DNA of 64,000 nt. Origin: Zooshikella ganghwensis DSM 15267. GTDB lineage: Bacteria > Pseudomonadota > Gammaproteobacteria > Pseudomonadales > Zooshikellaceae. Every line of letters starts with the position of its first letter. Position 1 is the stretch's first letter. The notes beneath the pieces are model-generated. The model was not told where the DNA came from. It made no database searches and worked only from the letters and a program-made list of their open reading frames with translations. The stretch is from positions 1-64,000 of the forward strand of contig NZ_AUAF01000015.1 of assembly GCF_000428585.1 (NCBI RefSeq). Direction: 5' to 3'. Position numbers and translations under genes: made by a program. Below, in pieces: positions 28,976 to 38,288 of this stretch.

Positions 28976-31802
28976 CACAGCCTATGATCAACTGGTGATG
29001 GATGCTCAAACAGCATGTAGTGCTAATAAACGCTTTCTGGGCGGTAAAGCTTATAACCTGGCCTGGATGACTCGTCACCAATATCAAGTGCCACCCTGGA
29101 TAGTGTTAACTACCGCATCCTTTGAACAGCAGCTAGCCTATTGCCAGCTCACTGATAAGGTTCGCACGCTTGATCAACTCTCTCCTGCAGAGCAACGTAA
29201 ACAGTGTGCCTATCTATGCCAGCAGCTATCAGTATCCAATCTAGCACCTCATCTTGCGGCAAAACTCAAGCATGCTTTAGCTGAGTTACCCAAAGGCCGA
29301 TTAGCGGCTCGTTCTTCTGCTGCGGATGAAGATTCGACCACCTTATCTTTCGCAGGACAGCTGGACTCTTATATTTGTCTGGAAAGCTACCCTGATATTG
29401 CACAAGCCGTTATTAAGGTAATGGCCAGTGGCTTTGGGGAGAGAGCCGTCCGCTATCGCCAGCAACACCAACGAGCACTTTCGCAAACCACACTGGCTGT
29501 CATCGTACAAACCATGGTAGAGGGTGAGTGTTCTGGTGTTTTCTTTACAGCTCACCCAATAAACGGTAGCCGTAAGCACGGACTGATATCTGCTTGTTAT
29601 GGCTTAGCTGAAGGCGTAGTTGCAGGTACTGCGGACTGTGATGAATTTACCGTTGATTTATTCAGTGAAGAGGTTAAGCCTCAGATTCATCAAAAACAGT
29701 ATCAAATTGTCTATGCTGAAAATTCAGGCCAGGGTACCGAGCGCCTGCCTGTTGCTGAAACCTTACAAACAAAGCCCTGCCTGTCTTCTCAACAAATTCA
29801 ACGCATTAAACAGCAGGGGTTTCAGATTGCTCGTCAACTGGGTCGTCCGCAAGACTTAGAGTGGACCTTTGTCAATGATCAGCTTTATTGGCTGCAAACA
29901 AGACCAATCACATCCCTGCCTGCACCAGAAAACCCCATTGGTCAGCAGCAAGTTTGGGATAACTCCAATATTCAGGAAAGCTATTGTGGTATCACGCTAC
30001 CACTCACTTTTACCTTCGCATTAAGAGCCTATCACACGGTTTATCAGCAAACCTTTCAGTTATTAGGCGTATCAAAACACAAACTGCAAGCCCTACAGCC
30101 TGCACTAAGTCATATGCTGGGACTGATACAAGGCCGGGTTTATTACAATATTAACCATTGGTATGCCGCCCTACAGATTCTGCCAGGCTTTAAAACCAAT
30201 AAGTCCGACATGGAGCGGATGATGGGCCTGCAAGATCCTGTGGATTTTATAGAAGACCAGCCAGACAACTGGCGACAACGCCTCGTCCGCTTACCAGACA
30301 GTCTTCATGCCTTAAGCCGGTTATGCTGGGGCTTTATGAACATGGATCGACGGGTCAGGAGTTTTGAGTCTCATTTTGAAAGTATTTATCAGCAAGTTAA
30401 TCGTGCCCAACTGCACACCCGGTCTATTGCTGAGCTGATGGCACATGCAGAGTGGTTACAACGTCAACTGCTAGATAACTGGCAAACACCTATTATCAAT
30501 GACTTTATGGTAATGATGACTAACGGCCGCTTGCATCGTCAGCTACAAGCGCTGGGAATCGACAATGCTGAGGCTCTGCAAAATAATTTGCTTGCTGGTG
30601 AAACGCTGGCCAGCACGGAGCCAACCAAGCACCTCATGAAGTTATGTGATTACATCCGTAACAAACCAGGATTAGCTCGACTGCTTAGCGGATTAGCAAA
30701 TGATGAGGTGATGCCTGCGATTCAGTACCGTTACCCTGAGTTTTATCAACGCTGCCAAAACTATATTGAAGCATTTGGTGACCGGTGCATGGGAGAGCTT
30801 AAGCTTGAGTCGACCACTCTTCGCCAAGACCCTCGCTTCCTGGTGGCACTGCTAAAAAACTACATCGCTCACCCTAACCTTAGTTTATCCACCTTAGGTA
30901 AAACTGAACGCGATCTGCGCACCCAGGCGGAAGCTACAGTCCGTCAACAGCTCATGTTACTGCCTTTAGGAAAATACCGCTGTCATTATCACCGCATTTG
31001 GAAACTATTAAAGTTATGGCGAAAAGCCGTAAAAAATCGAGAAAGTATGCGTCTTGCAAGAACCCGAGCCATAGGTTTAATACGCGATATTTACCGGGAA
31101 GTTGGCCAGCAGCTTGCCTTTTATGGTGTGCTTGCAGAGCCTGAAGATATTTTTTATCTTACCGTCACTGAGTTAGAACAATACATGCAAGGAACGGCTG
31201 TACAAACTGAGTGGCAGTCCCTTGTTTCGACACGAAAAGCCGAATATTGCCAATACCAGCAGCAGGACCTGCCTCACCATTTTCAAACGATTGGACCGGT
31301 TTATCTGCATAACGCATTTAAGCCAGCAGCTACTTCTGGCTGTTTATCGACTCATAGCAACGAAACAACTTTAGAAGCCCAGGAGTTAAACGGTATTGGT
31401 TGCTACCCTGGAGAGGTTACTGCTCCAATCAAAAAAATATTCAGCCCAGATGATGACTTAGATTTGCAAGGTCATATCCTCTGTACCGTTCGCACTGACC
31501 CAGGCTGGGCACCACTGTTCCCAACTGCAGCAGGCATATTAGTCGAACGTGGCTCGACATTATCTCACTCTGCGGTTGTTGCCCGAGAGCTGGGGATACC
31601 TGCCATTGTTAATATTCCAGGCCTTACCCAGCACCTTGAAACAGGTCAGTGGGTCACGATGAATGGCACAACGGGTAGCATCCAACTTCAGGAAAACCCT
31701 CAAGCTACCAAGCAAACAGATGCTGAACTCAGCCCAACCTCTCAGGATACAAAGCAGCGGGACAGTAAAGCCAAGGACGTGCTAGAGGAGATTTCAGCAT
31801 GA
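28965..31802 (+). CDS. PEP-synthase-like phosphotransferase (ATP-grasp plus phosphohistidine domain)
   Basis: ATG 28965 lies seven bases after GGGGGG and overlaps the previous stop; the product has 945 residues. The N-terminal ATP-binding part shows FLGGKAYNLAWM, LAARSSAADEDSTTLSFAGQ and LEWTFVNDQLYWLQTRPIT. The C-terminal swivelling domain has GSTLSHSAVVARELGIPAIV with the phosphoacceptor His868. PEP synthases, rifampicin phosphotransferase and the prodigiosin condensing enzyme PigC share this layout. They use ATP to phosphorylate the His and then a second substrate. Here the substrate is unknown, but by context it is a lipid intermediate or a hydroxyl/carboxyl group on one. The middle 400 residues are not recognised. 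Confidence 0.82.
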   Translation: MLTDTAYDQLVMDAQTACSANKRFLGGKAYNLAWMTRHQYQVPPWIVLTTASFEQQLAYCQLTDKVRTLDQLSPAEQRKQCAYLCQQLSVSNLAPHLAAKLKHALAELPKGRLAARSSAADEDSTTLSFAGQLDSYICLESYPDIAQAVIKVMASGFGERAVRYRQQHQRALSQTTLAVIVQTMVEGECSGVFFTAHPINGSRKHGLISACYGLAEGVVAGTADCDEFTVDLFSEEVKPQIHQKQYQIVYAENSGQGTERLPVAETLQTKPCLSSQQIQRIKQQGFQIARQLGRPQDLEWTFVNDQLYWLQTRPITSLPAPENPIGQQQVWDNSNIQESYCGITLPLTFTFALRAYHTVYQQTFQLLGVSKHKLQALQPALSHMLGLIQGRVYYNINHWYAALQILPGFKTNKSDMERMMGLQDPVDFIEDQPDNWRQRLVRLPDSLHALSRLCWGFMNMDRRVRSFESHFESIYQQVNRAQLHTRSIAELMAHAEWLQRQLLDNWQTPIINDFMVMMTNGRLHRQLQALGIDNAEALQNNLLAGETLASTEPTKHLMKLCDYIRNKPGLARLLSGLANDEVMPAIQYRYPEFYQRCQNYIEAFGDRCMGELKLESTTLRQDPRFLVALLKNYIAHPNLSLSTLGKTERDLRTQAEATVRQQLMLLPLGKYRCHYHRIWKLLKLWRKAVKNRESMRLARTRAIGLIRDIYREVGQQLAFYGVLAEPEDIFYLTVTELEQYMQGTAVQTEWQSLVSTRKAEYCQYQQQDLPHHFQTIGPVYLHNAFKPAATSGCLSTHSNETTLEAQELNGIGCYPGEVTAPIKKIFSPDDDLDLQGHILCTVRTDPGWAPLFPTAAGILVERGSTLSHSAVVARELGIPAIVNIPGLTQHLETGQWVTMNGTTGSIQLQENPQATKQTDAELSPTSQDTKQRDSKAKDVLEEISA

Positions 31803-33061
31803 TCAACACTACAACAGAAGCGTTAACTTCCACCTCTAATAGCCAGGTACCACCTTTCAGCTTAACGGATAGTCCTACTTTTGTGATGCCAGGGCACGCA
31901 CTCCATGCGGAACCTTGGTCAGCAGATCAACCTCTTCCAGAAGCCTTCCTTAATCTGCCTAGCCATATCTACCAGAAGGATTCGAACTGGATTCCTGAGC
32001 AACAAGCCTATCTACAACAGCTATTTTCTACTCAGAACCCTTTTTTTCAGGCGGGACAGGCTTGGCTTGGCGTCCTACCCAATGCAAGCCGTTTGGCAGG
32101 CTTCTATCACCCACAACAAGTTATCGATGGAAAACCAACAGCTTACTTTGGTTTTTGGGAAACTACAGAGCAGCTCAATGCTAATCAGGCACTATTTGAG
32201 CAACTAGAAACCTGGGCTAAAGCGCAAGGTGCTACGCAGCTTTTAGGTCCTATCAACTTCTCTACCTTTGGCCGGTATCGACTGCGCTTGTCTCATTTCG
32301 ATACTACTTATTTTCCGAGTGAGCCTTGGAACCCCAGCTATTATGCCTCCTTACTCACACAGCTCGGCTTTAAACCTCACACCACTTACCACAGTAAGTT
32401 TACCCATCAGCTTGAATTTAATACTCAGCGAAATGAGCAGCTACGAAACAAACTCGATCAGCGCTTAACACCACGTTTTCAGCTTAGCCCACTTAATAGT
32501 GAGTGCTTACACCAGCTACAGGATAAGCTATACCCATTAGTTGAGCATACTTTCTCCCATAACCTAGCCTATACCTCAATAAACCCTCAGCTGTTTAAAT
32601 CCCATATTTTACAACCCCTGGCCAATCGGCTTTGTCCCTATTCATCTTGGTTAGCGACAGATAAAAAAAGAGGAGACGTAGTTGGTTTTGTAGTATGCAC
32701 TCCCGATTATGGCCCCATTCTGAGTCAGGGCTATCAACACCAGCACCCAGACAGGCAGCCACTCACTCAACACCAACTGAACTACTATCAGCACACCCCT
32801 CTGCTGAAAAAACCTACTTGTTTGATTAAAACCACAGGCGTTTTACCAAGTCATCAGCACCGAGGTATTGCTGCCTGGCTATGCCTGACCGCAGCTCATG
32901 CCATCCGGCAGCGCTACCAGGGTATGGGAGCAGCGCTTATCAGAGATGACAATGACTCAGCAAAACTTGCCAGCTTGCTGTGTGATGGACCAGACTGCGA
33001 AACCCATCAATATGGTTTGTTCTGTAAGCCACTTAACCCCTATCAGATATCCCCTGCATGA
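31799..33061 (+). CDS. GNAT-type acyltransferase-like protein
   Basis: The ATG overlaps the previous stop by four bases (ATGA), with GGAGA upstream, so translation is coupled. The 420-residue protein has IYQKDSNWIPEQQAYLQQLFSTQNPFF near the N-terminus, then GATQLLGPINFSTFGRYRL, PSEPWNPSYYASLLTQLGF and, near the end, TTGVLPSHQHRGIAAWLCLTAAHAIRQR. This pattern is that of large GNAT-superfamily proteins often found near lipid genes, whose substrates are not known. It may transfer an acyl group made by the ligase that follows. Confidence 0.65.
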   Translation: MINTTTEALTSTSNSQVPPFSLTDSPTFVMPGHALHAEPWSADQPLPEAFLNLPSHIYQKDSNWIPEQQAYLQQLFSTQNPFFQAGQAWLGVLPNASRLAGFYHPQQVIDGKPTAYFGFWETTEQLNANQALFEQLETWAKAQGATQLLGPINFSTFGRYRLRLSHFDTTYFPSEPWNPSYYASLLTQLGFKPHTTYHSKFTHQLEFNTQRNEQLRNKLDQRLTPRFQLSPLNSECLHQLQDKLYPLVEHTFSHNLAYTSINPQLFKSHILQPLANRLCPYSSWLATDKKRGDVVGFVVCTPDYGPILSQGYQHQHPDRQPLTQHQLNYYQHTPLLKKPTCLIKTTGVLPSHQHRGIAAWLCLTAAHAIRQRYQGMGAALIRDDNDSAKLASLLCDGPDCETHQYGLFCKPLNPYQISPA

Positions 33062-33079
33062 CGACCAAGGAGTAAGGCT

Positions 33080-34687
33080 ATGTCAGCAGTACCCACTATC
33101 GCTCACAACAAGATAACAAATGCTGCACAGCTACCATTGCAAGTGATGGCGATGTACCCAGAGCAAACTGCTTTACTGTTGTTGAATAAGCTGGACGAAA
33201 CCAAGAAAAGTAATAAAGCCATCAGCTATGGACAGCTTAATCAACACGTTCAACAGCTCCAGCAAGCCCTTACCCAGTATGGGTTTAAGCCAAAAGACCG
33301 AGTGGTTGTTTTACTCAGACCCAGCATCAACCTTTATGCACTATTAATCGCATTGCTCAGCCTGGGTCTCATTGCCGTATTTGTTGACCCTAAAATGGGC
33401 AGTAAGCGTATTGGACAAACCCTGCGAAAAAGCCACTGCCTAGCCATAGTAGGAGAACGCCGTTTACTTCGCTGGCGTTGGCTAATGCCTACACTTTGGC
33501 AAATCCCTGCGGTGAGTATTGAAGAGCTGCTACAAACAAGCCCTCAACAAACTGCCCAGCAAGCCCGTACCAACCCATTTCTCGACTGTTCAGATAATGA
33601 TAATGCACTTATCACCTACACCTCTGGCAGTACAGGCTTACCTAAAGGTGCTGCCCGTACCCATCAAAGCCTGATAACCCAACATCAAGCCTTACAACGA
33701 TTGTGGCGTGATCAGCCTGGTACCACTGTTATGACTCAGCTGCCAGTAATGGCTTTGCACTTTCTTAGTAGTGGTGTCAGCACGTTATTTGTGAACCTCA
33801 ACGGTAACCGGCTCACACCAAATCAACTGCAACAGCTAATGCAAAAGGCAAAGCAGCAAAATGTCACACGGATCATTGGTTTTCCTAGGCTGGTCGAGAT
33901 ACTGACACGACACTTACTCGCCAAAGAGCAAACCTGGACTGAGATTAATTACATTGCGATTGGCGGCTGTAGTGTTTCTGTCAGGCTCTGTCGACAAATG
34001 AAGCTGGCCTTTCCTAACGCACGCATTGAAGTGATTTATGGGGCAACTGAAGCTGAGCCTATCACCAGTGTCTCTATCGATGAAGTGATTAATGAAAGCT
34101 CCCCCAATGGTTATCTGGTGGGTAAACCTGCTTCCGTTGCTGAAGTGCTTATTGTCCCCACCATGGATTCTGCAAAAGGGCTGGATGAGGGAACGCTATT
34201 AGCGCGAAAACTACCACCTGGAGTTATTGGTGAAGTACTGGTTAAAGGGCCTCATGTCATTAAGCAATATGTGGATAACGAAGAACTAACTCAATCACTC
34301 AAAGTTCCGACAGCTGATGGTCAAGTTTGGCATCGTACCGGTGATACAGGTTATTTCGATGGCCGTGGCCGGCTGTGGCTAACCGGCCGTATCAAAGACA
34401 TCATCGAGCTGGCCGACATGACAATTTACCCCTACCCACTTGAGTGTCGCGTGGAAATGCTGCCAGGGGTTATTAACGGCATACTGGTTGCTTGCCGAGG
34501 CAAAGCTACCCTAGCTTTAGTTGCCTCGGCCAAAGCCAATCGGCAACACATTGCTGACGAAGTTCAACGCATTTGCCACCAGCTTGAGGTGCCACTACCC
34601 AGGCTCAGCTGGATGAACCAACTGCCATTTGATCGTCGGCATCATAGCAAAGTAGACCGCCAACTCTTACGCCAACAACTGAGCTAG
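33080..34687 (+). CDS. Acyl-AMP/acyl-CoA ligase family enzyme (OleC-like)
   Basis: This 535-residue adenylate-forming enzyme has the P-loop YTSGSTGLPKGAARTH, the A5 region VIYGATEAEP, WHRTGDTGYFDGRGRLWLTGRIKD and the C-terminal catalytic Lys in DRRHHSKVDRQL. These enzymes activate carboxylic acids with ATP. The HH-SK-D ending and short C-terminal domain recall OleC-type beta-lactone synthetases as well as fatty acyl ligases; sequence alone does not decide. AAGGAG precedes the ATG. It probably activates an acyl chain for the island's product. Confidence 0.82.
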   Translation: MSAVPTIAHNKITNAAQLPLQVMAMYPEQTALLLLNKLDETKKSNKAISYGQLNQHVQQLQQALTQYGFKPKDRVVVLLRPSINLYALLIALLSLGLIAVFVDPKMGSKRIGQTLRKSHCLAIVGERRLLRWRWLMPTLWQIPAVSIEELLQTSPQQTAQQARTNPFLDCSDNDNALITYTSGSTGLPKGAARTHQSLITQHQALQRLWRDQPGTTVMTQLPVMALHFLSSGVSTLFVNLNGNRLTPNQLQQLMQKAKQQNVTRIIGFPRLVEILTRHLLAKEQTWTEINYIAIGGCSVSVRLCRQMKLAFPNARIEVIYGATEAEPITSVSIDEVINESSPNGYLVGKPASVAEVLIVPTMDSAKGLDEGTLLARKLPPGVIGEVLVKGPHVIKQYVDNEELTQSLKVPTADGQVWHRTGDTGYFDGRGRLWLTGRIKDIIELADMTIYPYPLECRVEMLPGVINGILVACRGKATLALVASAKANRQHIADEVQRICHQLEVPLPRLSWMNQLPFDRRHHSKVDRQLLRQQLS

Positions 34688-34709
34688 TGTAGCTAAGGAA
34701 GTTATACAC

Positions 34710-35915
34710 ATGGATAGCCCTCATTCTTTTTTCCTGGTTCGTCTCAATATCGTTGACTGGCTAACCTTATCCGGTGTGGTCTGGATCAGTTTGAGTATTG
34801 GTTTCATGCTATCCGGACACTTCGCCCTTGCACTGAGCTGTATGTGTTTGGCTATGTTGTGTGATGCCTTTGATGGTCTGCTTGCTCGCCACTTTAAAAC
34901 AGAACGACCATTTGGCCGCTACCTTGATGGCTTTGTTGATACATTAGACTACCTGGTTGCCCCAATGCTGTTCCTCTATCTGATGGGGTTTACTGAACCA
35001 CTTCAAGTCATAGCGCTCATCACTTTCATTGCTGCGGGTATTGTTCGCCTCGCCGTTTTCAATGAAATAGGCAATGTGAAAAATACCGAGCAGTCGCTGG
35101 CTTATCTGGGTTTACCGGTTTTTTGGAGCGTACTGTTACTGTTAGTGGTTTACCCTCTGTATCTCTGGTTTGGCCAGGGCCTTTTATTCGACTTGCTCAC
35201 CCTATTACTCCTGGCAATGTCACTGGCGATGGTCAGCCGCTTTACCTTTCATAAGTTCCGCAGTCCAAAACTGATGCTGGCGGTATTAGGGGGAAGTGCA
35301 CTGATTCTGCTGCTGCTGGATATTTATCAACACCAAACCCTAACCACTTATCAACAACAGCTGACGCTTTCAGCTCTGCTGTTATGGCCGCTGCAACTCA
35401 TACTACCAGTGATAGTAGGGGGTGTTGGTCATATGTGGAGTGTAAAACAGCAACACCTGCCGAGCCTCACCCAGCCTATTCATGCTAAATGGTTTGGGGC
35501 TAATAAAACCTGGCGGGGTGTGCTACTTATGTCTGCCTATACCGGACTAGCAGCCTGGCTAAGCTACCTACTCTGGGCGTTGCTTGACCTTAATCCACCT
35601 TGGAATAGCCTTACTTTTGCTTTGGTTGGCTGTGGCCTTGGCCTGGCTTATACCCTGGCAGAACTTCCTAACTCCTGGCTAAAGCGGCGCTGTAACATTC
35701 CGCCTGGTGGTGCTGCCGACCAAAACAGTGCGTATCGTGGATTATTTATTGCCCTTGATCAGCTGGACTCAACCATTGGTATCAGCTTGTTCTGTGGCTT
35801 AATGCTTGGCTATCCCCTTAGCACCTGCGTCATAATTCTTGTTGCAGGACCTCTTACAGCACTGGCCATTAAGCGTTGGCTGTATCACAAGCAGCTCAAA
35901 AGCAGCCAGTTTTAA
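34710..35915 (+). CDS. Fusion: CDP-alcohol phosphatidyltransferase plus CarS-like CDP-lipid synthase
   Basis: The N-terminal half (about residues 1-200) is a membrane CDP-alcohol phosphotransferase with the perfect signature DAFDGLLAR, eight residues, then GRYLDGFVD. The context AGIVRLAVFNE and GLPVFWS looks like the serine-type enzymes. The C-terminal half (about 215-401) resembles CDP-archaeol synthase (CarS): LILPVIVGG, WFGANKTWRGVL, AELPNSWLKRRCNIPPGGA and ALDQLDSTIG. One half would make a CDP-lipid from CTP and a phospholipid; the other would replace CMP with an alcohol. The fusion thus covers two successive head-group steps. AAGGAAG precedes the ATG. Confidence 0.8.
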   Translation: MDSPHSFFLVRLNIVDWLTLSGVVWISLSIGFMLSGHFALALSCMCLAMLCDAFDGLLARHFKTERPFGRYLDGFVDTLDYLVAPMLFLYLMGFTEPLQVIALITFIAAGIVRLAVFNEIGNVKNTEQSLAYLGLPVFWSVLLLLVVYPLYLWFGQGLLFDLLTLLLLAMSLAMVSRFTFHKFRSPKLMLAVLGGSALILLLLDIYQHQTLTTYQQQLTLSALLLWPLQLILPVIVGGVGHMWSVKQQHLPSLTQPIHAKWFGANKTWRGVLLMSAYTGLAAWLSYLLWALLDLNPPWNSLTFALVGCGLGLAYTLAELPNSWLKRRCNIPPGGAADQNSAYRGLFIALDQLDSTIGISLFCGLMLGYPLSTCVIILVAGPLTALAIKRWLYHKQLKSSQF

Positions 35916-35927
35916 GGGGAAAATGAC

Positions 35928-38288
35928 ATGCTACAGAATATGCTTATTCGCTGGCTTGTAGGCTACCCCAAAACAGCGTTCTGTCTCTGCCTACTTTTAG
36001 TTGCAATCACCTGCAGTGGATTATCCAAACTATGGATCTCAATTGACTATCAAGTTTACTACGCTGACGATGACCCATACCGTTTGGCTCTAAAAAACTT
36101 AGAAAGTCAGTATGGTAAAACCCAAAATGCCTATCTGGTTATTCAGCATAAAGACCCCAAAGCCAATGCAGTCACCGCTGAAGCCTTACAAGCACTCCAT
36201 AAGTTAACCGAGTCTGCCTGGCAAATTCCCTTTTCACAACGTGTCACTTCTGTCACCAACTACAAGTTTATTCAAGCGAAAGGGGATGATATTAAGGTTG
36301 CACCATTACTGGACAACCCATCCTCACTTTCTGCCACTGAAATAGAAACTGCCCTGCAGCGTCTCCAACAAGAACCTGCAGTTAATCAGCTCCTACTCAG
36401 TAATGACAAAACCATGGCTGCCGTCAGTGTTGGCTTGCACTTACCCGACAACCCCATTGCTGAGACCCGCCAGGTTACTTCGTTCATTCGTAAGTTATTA
36501 GCAGATTTCGAGCAGCGCTACCCTCAGCTGCACTTCTTTGCCAGTGGTTCAGTTTTTGCGGATGAGGTTTTTGCTGTTGCCACTGAGCAGGATCTATTGA
36601 CGCTTATCCCGCTAAGCTATGGGGTACTCATTATTATTCTTGTGATATTGCTGCGTAGTACACGGGCAATGCTGCTGGTGCTCAGTATAGTCACACTCTC
36701 TGTAACCATAGCGTTTGGTATCAAGGGCTGGTTTAACCCTGTTATTTCTCCTGTAACAGCATTTGCCCCCAGCATGATTATGATTATTGCTGTTGCCGAC
36801 TGTATTCACTTACTAAACGGCTTTATGTATCACCGCCGGCAATCACTCAGTCATTCAGCTGCTATCATCGAAACATTACGCCTCACCAGCCGACCAGTCA
36901 TCTTAACCAGTGTCACCACGATAATTGGCTTTTTAGGGATGAATTTCAGCTCTTCTCCTGCCTTTCATGACTTAGGTAATGTCGTCGCGATAGGGGTTGG
37001 TGCTGCTCTTTTATTAGCCCTAGTGATGCTGCCTGCCTGGTTGCTGATCAAACCTATTCCCGTTTCGCCAAAGCAATCGGTTGTTAGTCGCTTTATGCCT
37101 TATCTGGCAGAAAAGCTGACCCAGCACCCCTACTTTTTTTTAGCGGCAAGCCTTTTATTCTCACTCTTGCTCATCGTGGGTATAAGCCAAAATAAGATTA
37201 ATGAGACCTTCATTGCTTTCTTCGATAACAGTTTTGAGTTTCGGCAAAACGCTGAAGCTATCGACCAGCACCTAACAGGTCTCCATCGTATCGACTACAT
37301 TTTGCCCGCAGCGAAAGCAGAGGGCATCTTTCAGCCCAGTTATCTACAATCTCTAGCCAGTTTCAGTCACTGGCTTAGACAGCAGCCCGAAGTGGCACAC
37401 GTTGAGACCTATAGCGACATCATTAAGCGTCTGAACCAAGCCCTACATGGCGATAATCCTGCTAAGTACCACATTCCCGAAAAAGCTGAGCTAATTGCTC
37501 AATATCAGTTGCTTTACGAGCTGTCCTTACCTTATGGGCATGACCTGAATAACCGAATCAGTTTCAATCATGATGCAACCCGGATGACCGTTCGGCTTTG
37601 GCTAACAGACTCCGCTGCTATTCTGGCTTTTGATCAACGAGTACAGCGTTGGCTTGCAGAACAAGCCCCTAACATCGTAAAAGCACAACAAAACTTACCT
37701 TCAGATACCCAGGGTATTGGTATCGACATGATGTTTGCCCACATTGCCCTCAATAATATCCCAGCCATGTATTACGGCACCTTAGTGGCTCTCTTCTTGA
37801 TATCTTTCATCATTATCGCTGCACTTCGCTCTCTTAAGGTTGGCAGCTTGGGTATGCTCACTAACCTGCTGCCAATTACTATGGCATTTGGTTTATGGGG
37901 CTGGTTATCTGGGCAGGTTGGGCTAAGCATCTCGGTAGTCGCCAGCCTCACATTAGGGCTAGTCGTTGATGATACGGTTCACTTATTACACCGCTATCTT
38001 CATGCTAGACGACAGCAAGGTCTCAGTCCTGCAGCTGCACTCAGCACCACACTGGCAAGCAGTGGAGTGGCAATTGTGAAGACCAGCATCGTACTGGCAG
38101 CCAGCTTTGCTGTACTGGCTGCCAGCCATTACACCCCCAATGCGCAACTGGGTTTATTAACCGCCATCACAATTATCTTTGCCCTGATCATTGATCTGTT
38201 ATTGCTACCGCCACTGCTGTTCCTGCTGGATCAACGAATAACGCAACCTTCAGTTATCAAGGAATTAGAGCATGCATCTCATTCGTAA
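35928..38288 (+). CDS. MMPL/RND-type lipid exporter
   Basis: The 786-residue inner-membrane protein has the RND plan: TM1 (about 12-32), a periplasmic loop, five TM helices (about 225-375), a second TM/loop unit (TM7 near 402) and five final helices (about 620-770). IAVADCIHLLNGFMYHRR and LGLVVDDTVHLLHRYLHARR carry the Asp residues used for proton coupling. MMPL proteins such as HpnN export lipids. The next two genes encode periplasmic and outer-membrane partners, so this is the inner-membrane pump of an export path. AAGGGG precedes the start. Confidence 0.9.
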   Translation: MLQNMLIRWLVGYPKTAFCLCLLLVAITCSGLSKLWISIDYQVYYADDDPYRLALKNLESQYGKTQNAYLVIQHKDPKANAVTAEALQALHKLTESAWQIPFSQRVTSVTNYKFIQAKGDDIKVAPLLDNPSSLSATEIETALQRLQQEPAVNQLLLSNDKTMAAVSVGLHLPDNPIAETRQVTSFIRKLLADFEQRYPQLHFFASGSVFADEVFAVATEQDLLTLIPLSYGVLIIILVILLRSTRAMLLVLSIVTLSVTIAFGIKGWFNPVISPVTAFAPSMIMIIAVADCIHLLNGFMYHRRQSLSHSAAIIETLRLTSRPVILTSVTTIIGFLGMNFSSSPAFHDLGNVVAIGVGAALLLALVMLPAWLLIKPIPVSPKQSVVSRFMPYLAEKLTQHPYFFLAASLLFSLLLIVGISQNKINETFIAFFDNSFEFRQNAEAIDQHLTGLHRIDYILPAAKAEGIFQPSYLQSLASFSHWLRQQPEVAHVETYSDIIKRLNQALHGDNPAKYHIPEKAELIAQYQLLYELSLPYGHDLNNRISFNHDATRMTVRLWLTDSAAILAFDQRVQRWLAEQAPNIVKAQQNLPSDTQGIGIDMMFAHIALNNIPAMYYGTLVALFLISFIIIAALRSLKVGSLGMLTNLLPITMAFGLWGWLSGQVGLSISVVASLTLGLVVDDTVHLLHRYLHARRQQGLSPAAALSTTLASSGVAIVKTSIVLAASFAVLAASHYTPNAQLGLLTAITIIFALIIDLLLLPPLLFLLDQRITQPSVIKELEHASHS

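Noticed and set aside
28965-31802. Part of a prodigiosin (pig) cluster, because the dikinase layout resembles PigC
   Set aside because: No other pig-type gene (PigA, PigD, PigE, PigF and so on) is present, and the neighbouring genes are lipid-type enzymes and exporters.
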